A stretch of 64,000 nucleotides of DNA from Corynebacterium silvaticum (GTDB lineage Bacteria > Actinomycetota > Actinomycetes > Mycobacteriales > Mycobacteriaceae), in assembly GCF_004382825.2 (NCBI RefSeq), contig NZ_SDQO02000001.1:496001-560000 (forward strand), given 5' to 3'. How positions within the stretch are numbered: the first letter of the stretch is position 1; each line of letters begins with the position of its first letter. Below the pieces are notes generated by a model. That model was not told the origin of the DNA and searched no databases. It was given only the letters and a program-made list of their open reading frames with translations. Position numbers and translations under genes: made by a program. Shown here piece after piece: positions 56,000-64,000 of this stretch.

Positions 56000-57109
56000 A
56001 TGGCAGCTAAGAAAAGTTCGAAGTCTCAGCCGGCAACAGGGGATAATCGGCAAAAAGCGCTCGACGCGGCCTTGGCTATGATCGAGAAAGACTTTGGTAA
56101 AGGCGCAGTAATGCGCCTTGGTGACGAAAATAGGCCTCCGATTAGCGCCATTTCTTCTGGAAACACTGCAATCGACGTTGCCCTCGGCATCGGTGGTTTC
56201 CCTAAGGGGCGCATCGTCGAGGTGTATGGACCTGAGTCCTCGGGTAAAACGACTGTGGCGCTGCACGCCATAGCGCAAGCGCAGCGTGCTGGGGGGATCG
56301 CCGCGTTTATCGACGCCGAACACGCCTTGGACCCAGACTATGCACGCAAGCTCGGCGTAGATACAGACGCGCTGTTGGTATCTCAGCCAGATACCGGTGA
56401 ACAAGCTCTGGAAATTGCAGACATGCTTGTTCGCTCAGGTGCCATAGACATCATTGTTATTGACTCCGTGGCTGCTCTTACCCCTAAAGCGGAAATCGAG
56501 GGGGAAATGGGAGATAGCCATGTTGGTTTGCAGGCGCGTTTGATGAGCCAGGCTTTGCGCAAGATCACAGGCGCTCTCTATAACTCGGGAACGACCGCTA
56601 TCTTTATTAACCAGCTGCGTGAAAAAATTGGCGTGATGTTTGGTTCACCTGAGACAACTACGGGTGGTAAAGCACTGAAGTTCTATGCCTCAGTTCGGTG
56701 CGATGTTCGTCGCATCCAAACGCTTAAGGATGGGCAGGATGCCATTGGTAACCGGACCCGGCTAAAAGTGGTGAAGAATAAGGTCTCGCCCCCATTCAAA
56801 ATTGCAGAATTTGACATCATGTATGGCGAAGGAATCTCGAGAGAATCCTCCATCATTGATTTGGGTGTAGACAACGGAATCATCAAAAAATCGGGCTCGT
56901 GGTTTACCTATGATGGCGACCAACTCGGGCAGGGTAAGGAAAAAGTCCGTCTGTACTTAAAGCAGACCCCTGAACTGGCAGACGAAATCGAAGAGAAGAT
57001 CTTCCGGGCACTGCAGATTGGAAAGTACGCTAATCAAAACGATGCGCTTACTGATGATCCAGTAGATATGGTCCCTAATATCGACTTTGATGATGAGGAC
57101 AATGGCTAA
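56000..57109 (+). CDS. recA: Recombinase RecA
   Basis: Strand-exchange protein and SOS coprotease. The 369 residues have Walker [10 protein letters not shown] at 77-85 and Walker [11 protein letters not shown], the L1/L2 DNA-binding loops, and no intein. I chose ATG 56000, with AAGAAGGA 5 bases upstream; an in-frame ATG at 55970 is less likely. The acidic C-terminus ends DDEDNG. recX starts 8 bases before its stop. Confidence 0.98.
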   Translation: MAAKKSSKSQPATGDNRQKALDAALAMIEKDFGKGAVMRLGDENRPPISAISSGNTAIDVALGIGGFPKGRIVEVYGPESSGKTTVALHAIAQAQRAGGIAAFIDAEHALDPDYARKLGVDTDALLVSQPDTGEQALEIADMLVRSGAIDIIVIDSVAALTPKAEIEGEMGDSHVGLQARLMSQALRKITGALYNSGTTAIFINQLREKIGVMFGSPETTTGGKALKFYASVRCDVRRIQTLKDGQDAIGNRTRLKVVKNKVSPPFKIAEFDIMYGEGISRESSIIDLGVDNGIIKKSGSWFTYDGDQLGQGKEKVRLYLKQTPELADEIEEKIFRALQIGKYANQNDALTDDPVDMVPNIDFDDEDNG

Positions 57110-57707
57110 GATTGATCCAAGTCTAAGCAAAGAAGACAAGCTCAAGCGCCTTTCGCGGGCGCTTGAGCGCTATCACGAGGAAGGCAGCGAGCTTTTTGAT
57201 AAAAAGTTCGAAGAAGCCAAAGCTCCGGTGAAACACCGCGCGCTTCTGTTGCTCAATCAACGTCAGCGCTCACGCCACGAGCTTAAGCAACGGTTGCTCT
57301 CTTTGGATTTTGAAGAAGACGTTGTTGATTCGGTACTGGAAGACTTTGAGCATGCAAAGCTACTCGACGACCAAACGTTTGCCAATGAATGGGTGCGGCA
57401 ACGGCATGTAGCACGTGGAAAATCTCGCGCTGCGCTTAACCATGAGCTCAAAGAAAAAGGAGTGGCCAGGCAACAGTGTGAGGAAGCACTGCGCCAGGTT
57501 TCTGAAGATGATGAAGAAAGCGTGGCGAGCACCTTAGCCTGGAAAAAGGCTCGGTCGATTAAAAAAGTGCCCGAAACGCGAAACGACTATGACAAGGCAC
57601 TCAGAAGAATCGTAGGTGTGCTTGTGCGTAGAGGCTTTGGGCAATTCCAGTCGCTGCAGATCGCACGTTCTGCACTAGAACAGCGGTTGGATGAACTTAA
57701 AGAATGA
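57102..57707 (+). CDS. recX: RecA regulatory protein RecX
   Basis: Modulates RecA filaments. The 201 residues have three RecX helical repeats; [18 protein letters not shown] and [16 protein letters not shown] are the family signatures. I chose ATG 57102, overlapping the recA stop by 8 bases; translation is coupled. Confidence 0.93.
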   Translation: MAKIDPSLSKEDKLKRLSRALERYHEEGSELFDKKFEEAKAPVKHRALLLLNQRQRSRHELKQRLLSLDFEEDVVDSVLEDFEHAKLLDDQTFANEWVRQRHVARGKSRAALNHELKEKGVARQQCEEALRQVSEDDEESVASTLAWKKARSIKKVPETRNDYDKALRRIVGVLVRRGFGQFQSLQIARSALEQRLDELKE

Positions 57708-57770
57708 AAGCCAAGGAACAGCATCCTAAAAATGCAGGTGATCCGGTTATGGCTTTTATCCCTTGACCAC

Positions 57771-57776
57771 TACAAT
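57771..57776 (+). promoter_or_regulatory. -10 element for leaderless miaB
   Basis: TACAAT ends 8 bases before the GTG start at 57785, and no Shine-Dalgarno is present. A leaderless GTG-start transcript is likely. Confidence 0.45.
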
Positions 57777-57784
57777 GGCGTGAC

Positions 57785-59350
57785 GTGTCATTGTCAACAA
57801 AAGATGTGCAGATGAAGAACGAGAAGTCCGAGAAAACAACTGTGGGCGTGGGTAAGACGTATGAGGTGCGAACCTTCGGTTGCCAAATGAACGTCCACGA
57901 CTCTGAAAGACTTTCTGGGCTTCTTGAAGACGCCGGATACTCACCCGTAGCAGCTGGTGATGAACCAGATCTGGTGGTCTTTAATACCTGTGCTGTCCGA
58001 GAAAACGCTGATATGCGCCTTTACGGCACCCTGGGGCAATTACGCGCAACCAAAGTGGAACGCCCTGGGATGCAGATCGCCGTGGGCGGTTGTCTAGCGC
58101 AAAAAGACAAGGACACCGTTGTTAAGAAAGCGCCTTGGGTAGACGTGGTTTTTGGCACGCATAACATTGGTTCGTTGCCAGCGTTGCTTGATCGTGCGGA
58201 GCATAACAACCGTGCTCAGGTAGAGATCGTAGATTCCTTGGAGCAATTCCCCTCCGTCCTTCCCACAAAGCGAGAGTCTGCATATGCGGGATGGGTGTCG
58301 GTGTCCGTCGGATGCAACAATACGTGCACGTTCTGTATCGTGCCCTCACTGCGCGGTAAAGAAGCCGATCGCCGTCCCGGCGACATCCTGGCAGAGGTTC
58401 AAGCACTCGTGGAACAGGGTGTGTCTGAGGTAACGCTGCTTGGGCAAAACGTTAACGCCTATGGTGTTAACTTCGCGGATGCTTCGATTGAGCGTGATCG
58501 TTCCGCTTTTTCTAAGCTTCTGAGGGCTTGCGGTGATATCGAAGGGCTCGAACGACTGCGTTTTACCAGTCCACACCCGGCCGAATTTACTAGCGACGTC
58601 ATTGACGCCATGGCGGAGACTCCTAATATTTGTCCGCAGCTGCACATGCCGCTTCAATCTGGTTCGGACAAGGTCTTGAAAGAGATGCGTCGCTCGTATC
58701 GATCAGAGAAATTCCTTGCGATTTTGGATGAGGTAAGGGCGAAGATACCTTATGCCTCGATAACCACAGACATCATTGTTGGTTTCCCAGGTGAGACTGA
58801 AGAAGATTTCCAGGCGACACTGGACGTGGTAGAAAAAGCCCGTTTTACGAGTGCTTATACCTTCCAATACAGCCCTCGTCCGGGAACACCTGCAGCAGAA
58901 TATGAAAATCAGATACCAAAAAAAGTGGTGCAGGAACGCTACGAGCGTCTCCTAGAGCTGCAAGAGCGAGTGTCTCTCGAAGAAAACCAGAAGCTGATTG
59001 GCACAGAGGTTGAGCTTTTGGTGCAGGCTGAAGGCGGACGGAAGAACAATAAGACAAACCGGCTCACCGGACGTGCCCGTGACGGCAGACTGGTACATTT
59101 TTCCCCAGAAGGTGTCACGGATGGGGAGATCCGCTCAGGCGACATTGTTGTCACTACGGTCACTAGCGCGGCGCCGCACTTCTTAATTGCAGATTCTGGC
59201 GTTATCTCGCATCGTCGTACAAAAGCCGGTGATATGAGCGCCGCTGGAAAAGTACCTACGACTGCGCCTGTCGGCATTGGGCTAGGATTACCTTCAATAG
59301 GTGCACCAAGTGCACAGAAGTCCGCGTCGCAGGATGCTTGTGGCTGCTAA
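57785..59350 (+). CDS. miaB: tRNA-2-methylthio-N6-dimethylallyladenosine synthase MiaB
   Basis: Radical SAM enzyme adding the methylthio group to i6A37 of tRNA. The first [4Fe-4S] cluster ligands are Cys33, Cys69 and Cys103; the radical SAM cluster is Cys177, Cys181 and Cys184 (CNNTCTFC). A TRAM domain (about 385-460) binds RNA. The C-terminal tail ends in DACGC. At 521 residues it is slightly long because of this tail. miaA, the enzyme making its substrate, lies 4 kb downstream. Confidence 0.95.
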   Translation: MSLSTKDVQMKNEKSEKTTVGVGKTYEVRTFGCQMNVHDSERLSGLLEDAGYSPVAAGDEPDLVVFNTCAVRENADMRLYGTLGQLRATKVERPGMQIAVGGCLAQKDKDTVVKKAPWVDVVFGTHNIGSLPALLDRAEHNNRAQVEIVDSLEQFPSVLPTKRESAYAGWVSVSVGCNNTCTFCIVPSLRGKEADRRPGDILAEVQALVEQGVSEVTLLGQNVNAYGVNFADASIERDRSAFSKLLRACGDIEGLERLRFTSPHPAEFTSDVIDAMAETPNICPQLHMPLQSGSDKVLKEMRRSYRSEKFLAILDEVRAKIPYASITTDIIVGFPGETEEDFQATLDVVEKARFTSAYTFQYSPRPGTPAAEYENQIPKKVVQERYERLLELQERVSLEENQKLIGTEVELLVQAEGGRKNNKTNRLTGRARDGRLVHFSPEGVTDGEIRSGDIVVTTVTSAAPHFLIADSGVISHRRTKAGDMSAAGKVPTTAPVGIGLGLPSIGAPSAQKSASQDACGC

Positions 59351-59375
59351 GTCAGGGAAGCACATTACATCTGTT

Positions 59376-59390
59376 TGCGCACTGTGCGCA
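59376..59390. other. TGCGCA hairpin between miaB and the membrane protein gene
   Basis: TGCGCA at 59376-59381 and 59385-59390 separated by CTG form a perfect 6-base hairpin; no T tract follows, so termination is doubtful. Confidence 0.3.
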
Positions 59391-59423
59391 GCATTATTGA
59401 GTCGTTAATAGGAGAAGGCAGTA

Positions 59424-60095
59424 GTGTCTGAAGCAAAACAAGAGCCAGTTTCTGCTAGCCAGTTAGCACGTGAAGAGAAGACCGTTTCTCGTCGTGTATC
59501 AACGGATGGCGCGCATGCCGGCATGCTTGTGGCTCTTATCCTTTTTCTTGTTGGCCTTGCGCTACCTCATACAGGTGGAATTCGCGGGGTACAGCTACTC
59601 ATCCCCGGCGACTATGGCTCAGTCAAGGTGGCGGAGCACATCTTTGTGTATGTGGGGACATTGTCCGTCGTTGTCCTTAATGGCTTGACGTTATTATTCC
59701 GACGTACTTTAGCTGCCAATGTATGCTATCTACTTGGTGGAATCTCCCTGCTGGTTTCCTTGTTCTGCTTATGGATGAGGCTGCCAAGTAAAGAGTTTCA
59801 AGGACAGACCGGTATCGGAATCGGCTTGTTATTGGAAGTGGCAGCCACGATTATTCTGGTCTTCTTTTTAAGCTTGATTATCTTTGCTCGAAGCGATGAA
59901 CAAGCAAAGGTTGCTCAGGCGCGGGCAGAACATGAAAACCTCGATGAGGTCGGCTATGCACAGCGCTCTCTGCGCATAGCCGACCAGGCGAATATGCCGA
60001 AAGACAACCCATTATTTGTTGATGATCGGCGTCGGTTAGCTGCAGCGAAGCACAAGAAGAACCAGGAACGTGGAACCGACAAAGACAACCGATAA
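59424..60095 (+). CDS. Four-TM membrane protein of unknown function (Rv2732c-like)
   Basis: The 223-residue product has a polar N-terminus (about 30 residues), four hydrophobic segments (about 33-50, 70-92, 98-118, 127-155) and a charged C-terminal tail that ends in KHKKNQERGTDKDNR. GTG 59424 is preceded by AGGAGAAGG. By position after miaB it matches mycobacterial Rv2732c. No functional motif is visible. Confidence 0.78.
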   Translation: MSEAKQEPVSASQLAREEKTVSRRVSTDGAHAGMLVALILFLVGLALPHTGGIRGVQLLIPGDYGSVKVAEHIFVYVGTLSVVVLNGLTLLFRRTLAANVCYLLGGISLLVSLFCLWMRLPSKEFQGQTGIGIGLLLEVAATIILVFFLSLIIFARSDEQAKVAQARAEHENLDEVGYAQRSLRIADQANMPKDNPLFVDDRRRLAAAKHKKNQERGTDKDNR

Positions 60096-60108
60096 AGCCA
60101 GTCCCCGG

Positions 60109-61246
60109 TTAAACTAGTTTTTTCTCCCATGCGCGTACTGCAGCTACGTGTGTAAACCCAAGTTGGTTATTAACCGTTTGCATGGCCACGTTGTACGTGG
60201 CCATCTCGGTATATATACGCTTGATATGAGGCCATCGACGAAGCGCTTCCGCTATACAGAGCGTTTTGATCAGCGTGCCCAGATGCTTTCCCCTATATTC
60301 GCGTAGAACAAGGGTAAAGCTTTGTTCGGCGACAGAAGGAGATGCGTCGGCGCGTCGAGAAGCCTCGCTGAAAGCGATGGCCCTTCCTTGGTGCACGAGC
60401 ACGGTAGAAACTACTTGGTTTCCGCGATGGCGAGTTGTTTCAGCTGCTTGTTCTAGCCTTTCCCTAGTCCAGGGGCGTGGCTTCCTAGTTAATGTGCCTA
60501 CCGGTATGTCGTGGGCTGCTTGATCGAATAGCGACAGGAGGCTGTCGACGATATCATGTGGCGGCGCATGATCGTAGTAGGTGAGGGATTCACAATCTTC
60601 AGGAATCTCTGTGGGATAATCCTGAGCGGGTACATATCCTTGAATCTCATCCAGACCTTGGACAAAGCCTTGTTCATGGATGACTGACTCGAGGAAACTG
60701 CTCTATAAGGAGTCGGCTCCGCGGGCATGAGCTTCCACAATTGGATGATGGGACGACCTAGCTTTTCCGCAAGCGAGGGGAGAGATTCCAACAAGAAGCG
60801 GACGCCTTCGCGTGCCTCGTCGCTTGGCTGTTCTGCGGGCAGGGGCTGAAGCTCCGCATCCAGGATGATGTCGCACGCGATTGAAGAAAGATTTGACTGC
60901 AGCGGCACGTCAATTTCTAGGTATCCGACTGGATAACCAACAGTGCTTTCCTCTGAATCCGGTAAAGAATGATCAGTGCAAGGAAGCATCTCTAAACCTA
61001 GCTCACCGATTGGATATGTCGGCGCCTGAGGCTCTGTCTGGACAGCAACAACAATAATTGTTCGTTGAGCAGGAGAACCATGAATTTGTTGGATAACAGA
61101 GGCAACGGTGGAAGACGTGGAGTTATCCCCGCTGATGTCTTGTGTCGCTAGATTAGAGGAAAAGTGAATGACCGAAGCAGATCACTCGGCTCGATGTGAG
61201 ACGAGTTGGTGTGCTCCGGCCGTTCGATTTGGTAAAGCTTCAGCAT
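60109..61246 (-). pseudogene. GNAT acetyltransferase gene disrupted by two apparent frameshifts
   Basis: A protein of about 378 residues can be read from ATG 61246 (begins MLKLYQIERPEHT) only if two frame changes are allowed. Frame A runs to a TAG near 61150; adding one T to the TTTT run near 61160 joins it to the frame containing TIIVVAVQTEPQAP and YPVGYLEIDVPLQ. A second break near 60700 (after PAEPTPY) leads into SSFLESVIHEQGF and on to the C-terminal GNAT domain with LREYRGKHLGTLIKTL and VNNQLGF, the acetyl-CoA loop. Two-domain GNAT proteins of this size exist in actinobacteria. TAGAAT lies 7 bases before the ATG, a leaderless-type start. It may be a real decaying gene or a sequence error; substrate unknown. 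Confidence 0.65.
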
Positions 61247-61256
61247 CTAGCCAATT

Positions 61257-62609
61257 CTAGCGGTTTTCTACCGCATTGAGTGCCGCATTAGCCCATTCTT
61301 GCCATTGCTGCGCCTGCTCGCGCAATTGTGCAGCCTTCTTGGAGTTGCCTTTAGCCTCAGCCTCTGCGGCTTGCGCATTAAACTCTTCGACTTTGGCGGT
61401 GAACTGGGAGGCGCGGGCCTGTGCCTCTGGGTCGGTACGGCGCCACTGGGCATCAGCGGCATCTTCTACCCTGCGCTCAAGCTTGGAGATTTTATCCTCA
61501 AACTCGCGTACCCGGTCACGTGGCACATAACCGATTTCTTCCCATTTCTCTTGCAACTCGCGTAGCTTCTTACGGGCTGCGTCGAGATCCTTGGAAGGAT
61601 CGATGAGCTGAGAGTATTCCGCAAGGAGAGCATCCTTTGCGTCGGCGTTAGCGCTGAACTCTCGATCTCGTTCCTCATTAACCGCATGACGCGCGTTAAA
61701 GAAGTAATCCTGAGCTTCTTTGAAAGCATTCCACAGTTTGTCGTCTACCTCACGGGGAGCCCGTCCGGCGGTCTTCCAAGAGGTCATAAGATCCCTGAAC
61801 GTCTTAGCCGTGTCATTCCAGTCAGTGGAATTCTTAATCTCGTTGGCTTTGACTACGAGTTCTTCCTTCACCTTGCGTGCTGCTGCTCGGCCACGATCCA
61901 ACTCAGCAAAGTGAGAACCACGACGACGATTAAAAGCGTCACGCGCACGTGAATAGCGCTTCCACAGTTCATCGTCTGTTTTGCGATCAATCCCCTTGAT
62001 GCTCTTCCACTCATCGAGGATCTCGCGGATACGGTCGCCGGCAGTCTTCCAATCCGTCGAGTTCTCGGCTAGGTCTTCTGCTTCAGCTGCGAGTTCTTCC
62101 TTGCGAGCGATTGCTTTGATGCGGTGCTGCTGTTTTTCCTCGCGTGCTTTTTCTCCTGCGTCGTCTGCGCCATTGATGATGGTGCCCAAACGTCGCTCAA
62201 GCGATTCGATGTCGCCAATAAACGCTGCGGTAGGCAGGGTCTCCAGGATTTCTGCAGCCTTGCGCTTGATGTGATCCGCGTCGCCAGGATGCGTCTTAAG
62301 CCGTGCTTCTAACAAGGCAACTTCCGTAGCGGCATCGTCGAAGCGAGCCCCGTAGTGGGCGAGGCCTTCAGCCGGGGTGCCCGCTTGCCAGGACCCGATC
62401 TCTCGGTCGGTGCCTTTGTAGGTGACAAAGACAGTGCCGTCTTCTTCCACGCGACCCCATTTGCTGGGGTCGTTCTGCGGTGCAACAGGGACTGCAGGCG
62501 CTGAATGCGCTGCATGTGCACCAGGGAGTGGCCCCGGAACAGCTCCTGGTCGAGGACCGGGACGAGGACCTGGGGTGGGGCCTGGCTTGGGGGAAGTGTT
62601 AGAGCTCAT
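61257..62609 (-). CDS. DUF349 repeat protein
   Basis: The 450-residue product has a Pro/Gly-rich N-terminus of about 45 residues, then repeated DUF349 units with the pattern DWK-AGDRIREILDEWKSIKGI.. (three clear copies at about 185-240, 265-310 and 335-375) and a helical C-terminus. It matches Rv2731-type proteins by position. Role unknown. The GNAT locus starts 10 bases after its stop. Confidence 0.85.
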   Translation of the reverse strand: MSSNTSPKPGPTPGPRPGPRPGAVPGPLPGAHAAHSAPAVPVAPQNDPSKWGRVEEDGTVFVTYKGTDREIGSWQAGTPAEGLAHYGARFDDAATEVALLEARLKTHPGDADHIKRKAAEILETLPTAAFIGDIESLERRLGTIINGADDAGEKAREEKQQHRIKAIARKEELAAEAEDLAENSTDWKTAGDRIREILDEWKSIKGIDRKTDDELWKRYSRARDAFNRRRGSHFAELDRGRAAARKVKEELVVKANEIKNSTDWNDTAKTFRDLMTSWKTAGRAPREVDDKLWNAFKEAQDYFFNARHAVNEERDREFSANADAKDALLAEYSQLIDPSKDLDAARKKLRELQEKWEEIGYVPRDRVREFEDKISKLERRVEDAADAQWRRTDPEAQARASQFTAKVEEFNAQAAEAEAKGNSKKAAQLREQAQQWQEWANAALNAVENR

Positions 62610-62880
62610 AACGCTAGTCCGTCTTTCTATTCATCGTGCCGCGCGTCGCGGCTGCCGAAGCTTTAACAGAAGCACAAGGAGAGGAATCTCCTATTCCGAG
62701 TATGCCTTATGTTTCACTTCAATAAACTTACAGGTTTCGCAATGACACTGCCGCAAAATCAAGCGTGACATTCTCAGCAACTGAGCGCATGCAGGTTGGT
62801 TCTCTCAAGACCCACGTTTAGGCTTAGCTCTGAAAGCGTTGCGTACGTGCAATGTGGAAGGTAGTGGGAAGGCAGTTGTG

Positions 62881-63595
62881 GTGAGTATTGATACGGATAC
62901 CGCGGTGGAAAGTCGTGGAAAATGTGAAACGAAACCGTGGGCCGTGTTGATTATTCCGAGCAGCCCAGCGCTTGTCTCAGAGTTATCTCCTGATGCGGCC
63001 TCAAGTGCGTTGCGCGAATGTGCGCGTCACATGATTGCAGACTTGTCTCCTGCGTCGATAGACATTGTTGGTGCATGTGATACCAACTTCCGTACAAACG
63101 TAAAAGGCAGTTTCAAAGCATGGGGCGCCCCCACGTGAATGTGGGGAAGGGGTTTTATCTTTCTGAACTTATCGCTCGTTATATTGCGGAGCCTTTTCTA
63201 GCGGATAACCCTACGGTGGACGTGGCAGAGATCAGACCGCGTCTGGGTCAACCGCGCGGTGGAGCACTCACGATTGTGGTGGTTGATGGTTCCGCTGGGT
63301 TAACTGAACGGGCACCACTTGCTTTGCTTGATGCGGGGGAAGAAACCCACCAGCTCATGGAGAAACTGTTGGCAGGGGGACCTCATGCTCTCCACGATGA
63401 CGCGGAAAAGAGAAATTCAATGCGCTGGTTACCCAAGAAAACGGTGGGGTAGTGCATCCAGACTTGTGGCATGAACTCAGTGGGCTGGAAGTAGAAGAAG
63501 CGTTTTTAGCTTTGTCTGATTCGTCTTTGGGCGTAGGAAGATTTGTTGCAGTATGGAAAGGCACAGCAGCGGGTAGGAGAAGCAGGTGTCAATAG
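62881..63595 (+). pseudogene. Rv2728c-like (extradiol dioxygenase-type) gene with two frame breaks
   Basis: The reading frame AVLIIPSSPALVSELS... through VKGSFKAWGAP belongs to the Rv2728c-like family of class III extradiol dioxygenase-type proteins. It stops at 63138, but the family continuation HVNVGKGFYLSELIARY follows in another frame from about 63120; one extra C in CCCCC (63127-63131) would restore it. A second break near 63415 leads to ALVTQENGGVVHPDLWHELSGLEVEEAFLALSD in a third frame that ends at TAG 63593. GTG 62881 has GGAAGG 8 bases upstream. The stop overlaps miaA by 10 bases. Intact it would be about 238 residues. Confidence 0.65.
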
Positions 63596-64000
63596 CGGTT
63601 ACACAGCACAGAGAAAGTAGCATGCACAAGGAAAAACCGGGTCACCAGGATGCAGCCGGAATACGTCCCATCGCCGTCGTTGGTCCTACAGCGTCGGGGA
63701 AGTCAGCTCTTGGTATTGCTTTAGCGCACGAGCTAGACGGAGAGATAGTCAATGTTGACTCGATGCAGCTTTATCGAGGCATGGATATTGGCACAGCTAA
63801 ACTTTCTATTCCTGAGCGCGAAGGGATCCCTCACCACCAGCTTGATGTTTGGGAGGTCACAGAGACTGCATCGGTAGCAAGGTTCCAACAAGACGCCGTG
63901 CGCGATGTGGAAGACATCATGGCGCGTGGGAAAACCCCCATTCTCGTGGGGGGATCGATGCTGTATGTGCAAGCGCTTGTCGACGCCTGGCAATTTCCCC
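63586..64000 (+). CDS. miaA: tRNA dimethylallyltransferase MiaA, 3'-truncated by window edge
   Basis: Transfers the dimethylallyl group to A37 of tRNAs, the substrate of MiaB. About 138 N-terminal residues are visible, with the P-loop GPTASGKS at 33-40, [19 protein letters not shown] and [20 protein letters not shown], then [16 protein letters not shown] 63586 is preceded by AGGAG 7 bases upstream; ATG 63622 is in the same frame and would be the alternative. It overlaps the upstream broken gene, so they are in one operon. Confidence 0.93.
   Translation, partial: MSIAVTQHRESSMHKEKPGHQDAAGIRPIAVVGPTASGKSALGIALAHELDGEIVNVDSMQLYRGMDIGTAKLSIPEREGIPHHQLDVWEVTETASVARFQQDAVRDVEDIMARGKTPILVGGSMLYVQALVDAWQFP

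Overview
The window reads as chromosomal DNA of a Corynebacterium, most likely the C. diphtheriae / C. ulcerans / C. pseudotuberculosis group. The evidence is the gene content (mycothione reductase, an actinobacterial PptT-type phosphopantetheinyl transferase, malate:quinone oxidoreductase, ThyX, RNase J with a long basic N-terminus, ClgR-PspA, BioYMN) and a gene order that follows, with gaps, the Mycobacterium tuberculosis stretch from about Rv2727c to Rv2870c. The species is an inference. I saw no rRNA, tRNA, insertion sequence, prophage, CRISPR array or integration site. This is a conserved housekeeping region, not an island.

Layout. 1-5.2 kb: 3' end of the site-2 protease Rip1/RseP, ispG, a lipoprotein class B penicillin-binding protein and map. 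5.3-20.9 kb: corrinoid genes (cobQ, a magnesium/cobalt chelatase I-D pair, cobO, cobB, cobA) interleaved with a membrane protein, mtr, a lipase-like hydrolase, mqo, ogt, a G3E metallochaperone GTPase and selO. 21-37.9 kb: translation and RNA genes (proS, rimP-nusA-ylxR-infB, rbfA-nrnA, truB, ribF, rpsO) with a MATE transporter, a phosphoesterase-pptT pair and a nucleoside hydrolase. 38-45.2 kb: pnp, then dapB-thyX-dapA-rnj. 45.2-53.5 kb: ftsK, a riboswitch-like leader with terC, pgsA-cinA, clgR and pspA. 53.5-55.5 kb: the biotin ECF transporter bioYMN on the minus strand. 55.5-64 kb: DUF3046, recA-recX, miaB, a membrane protein, a broken GNAT gene, a DUF349 protein, a broken Rv2728c-like gene and the start of miaA.

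How the genes work together. dapB and dapA supply diaminopimelate and lysine. ispG feeds isoprenoids. mqo feeds the respiratory quinone pool. mtr keeps mycothiol reduced. PptT activates the acyl and peptidyl carrier proteins of fatty acid and mycolate synthesis. recA-recX and ogt handle DNA damage. nusA, infB, rbfA, rimP, pnp and rnj form an RNA and ribosome maturation block. Many genes lack a Shine-Dalgarno sequence and instead carry a TANNNT-type -10 element 7-8 bases before the start codon, so leaderless transcription looks common.

No clearly new protein system is present. The items most worth a second look are: a yybP-ykoY (Mn2+)-like leader plus terminator before terC; an undescribed multibranch RNA candidate between thyX and dapA; a 49-residue ORF with a good ribosome binding site between pnp and dapB; a Zur-like operator before the G3E GTPase; a BioQ-like operator before bioY; and reading-frame breaks in three loci, most of which could be single missing bases in homopolymer runs and so may be sequencing errors.
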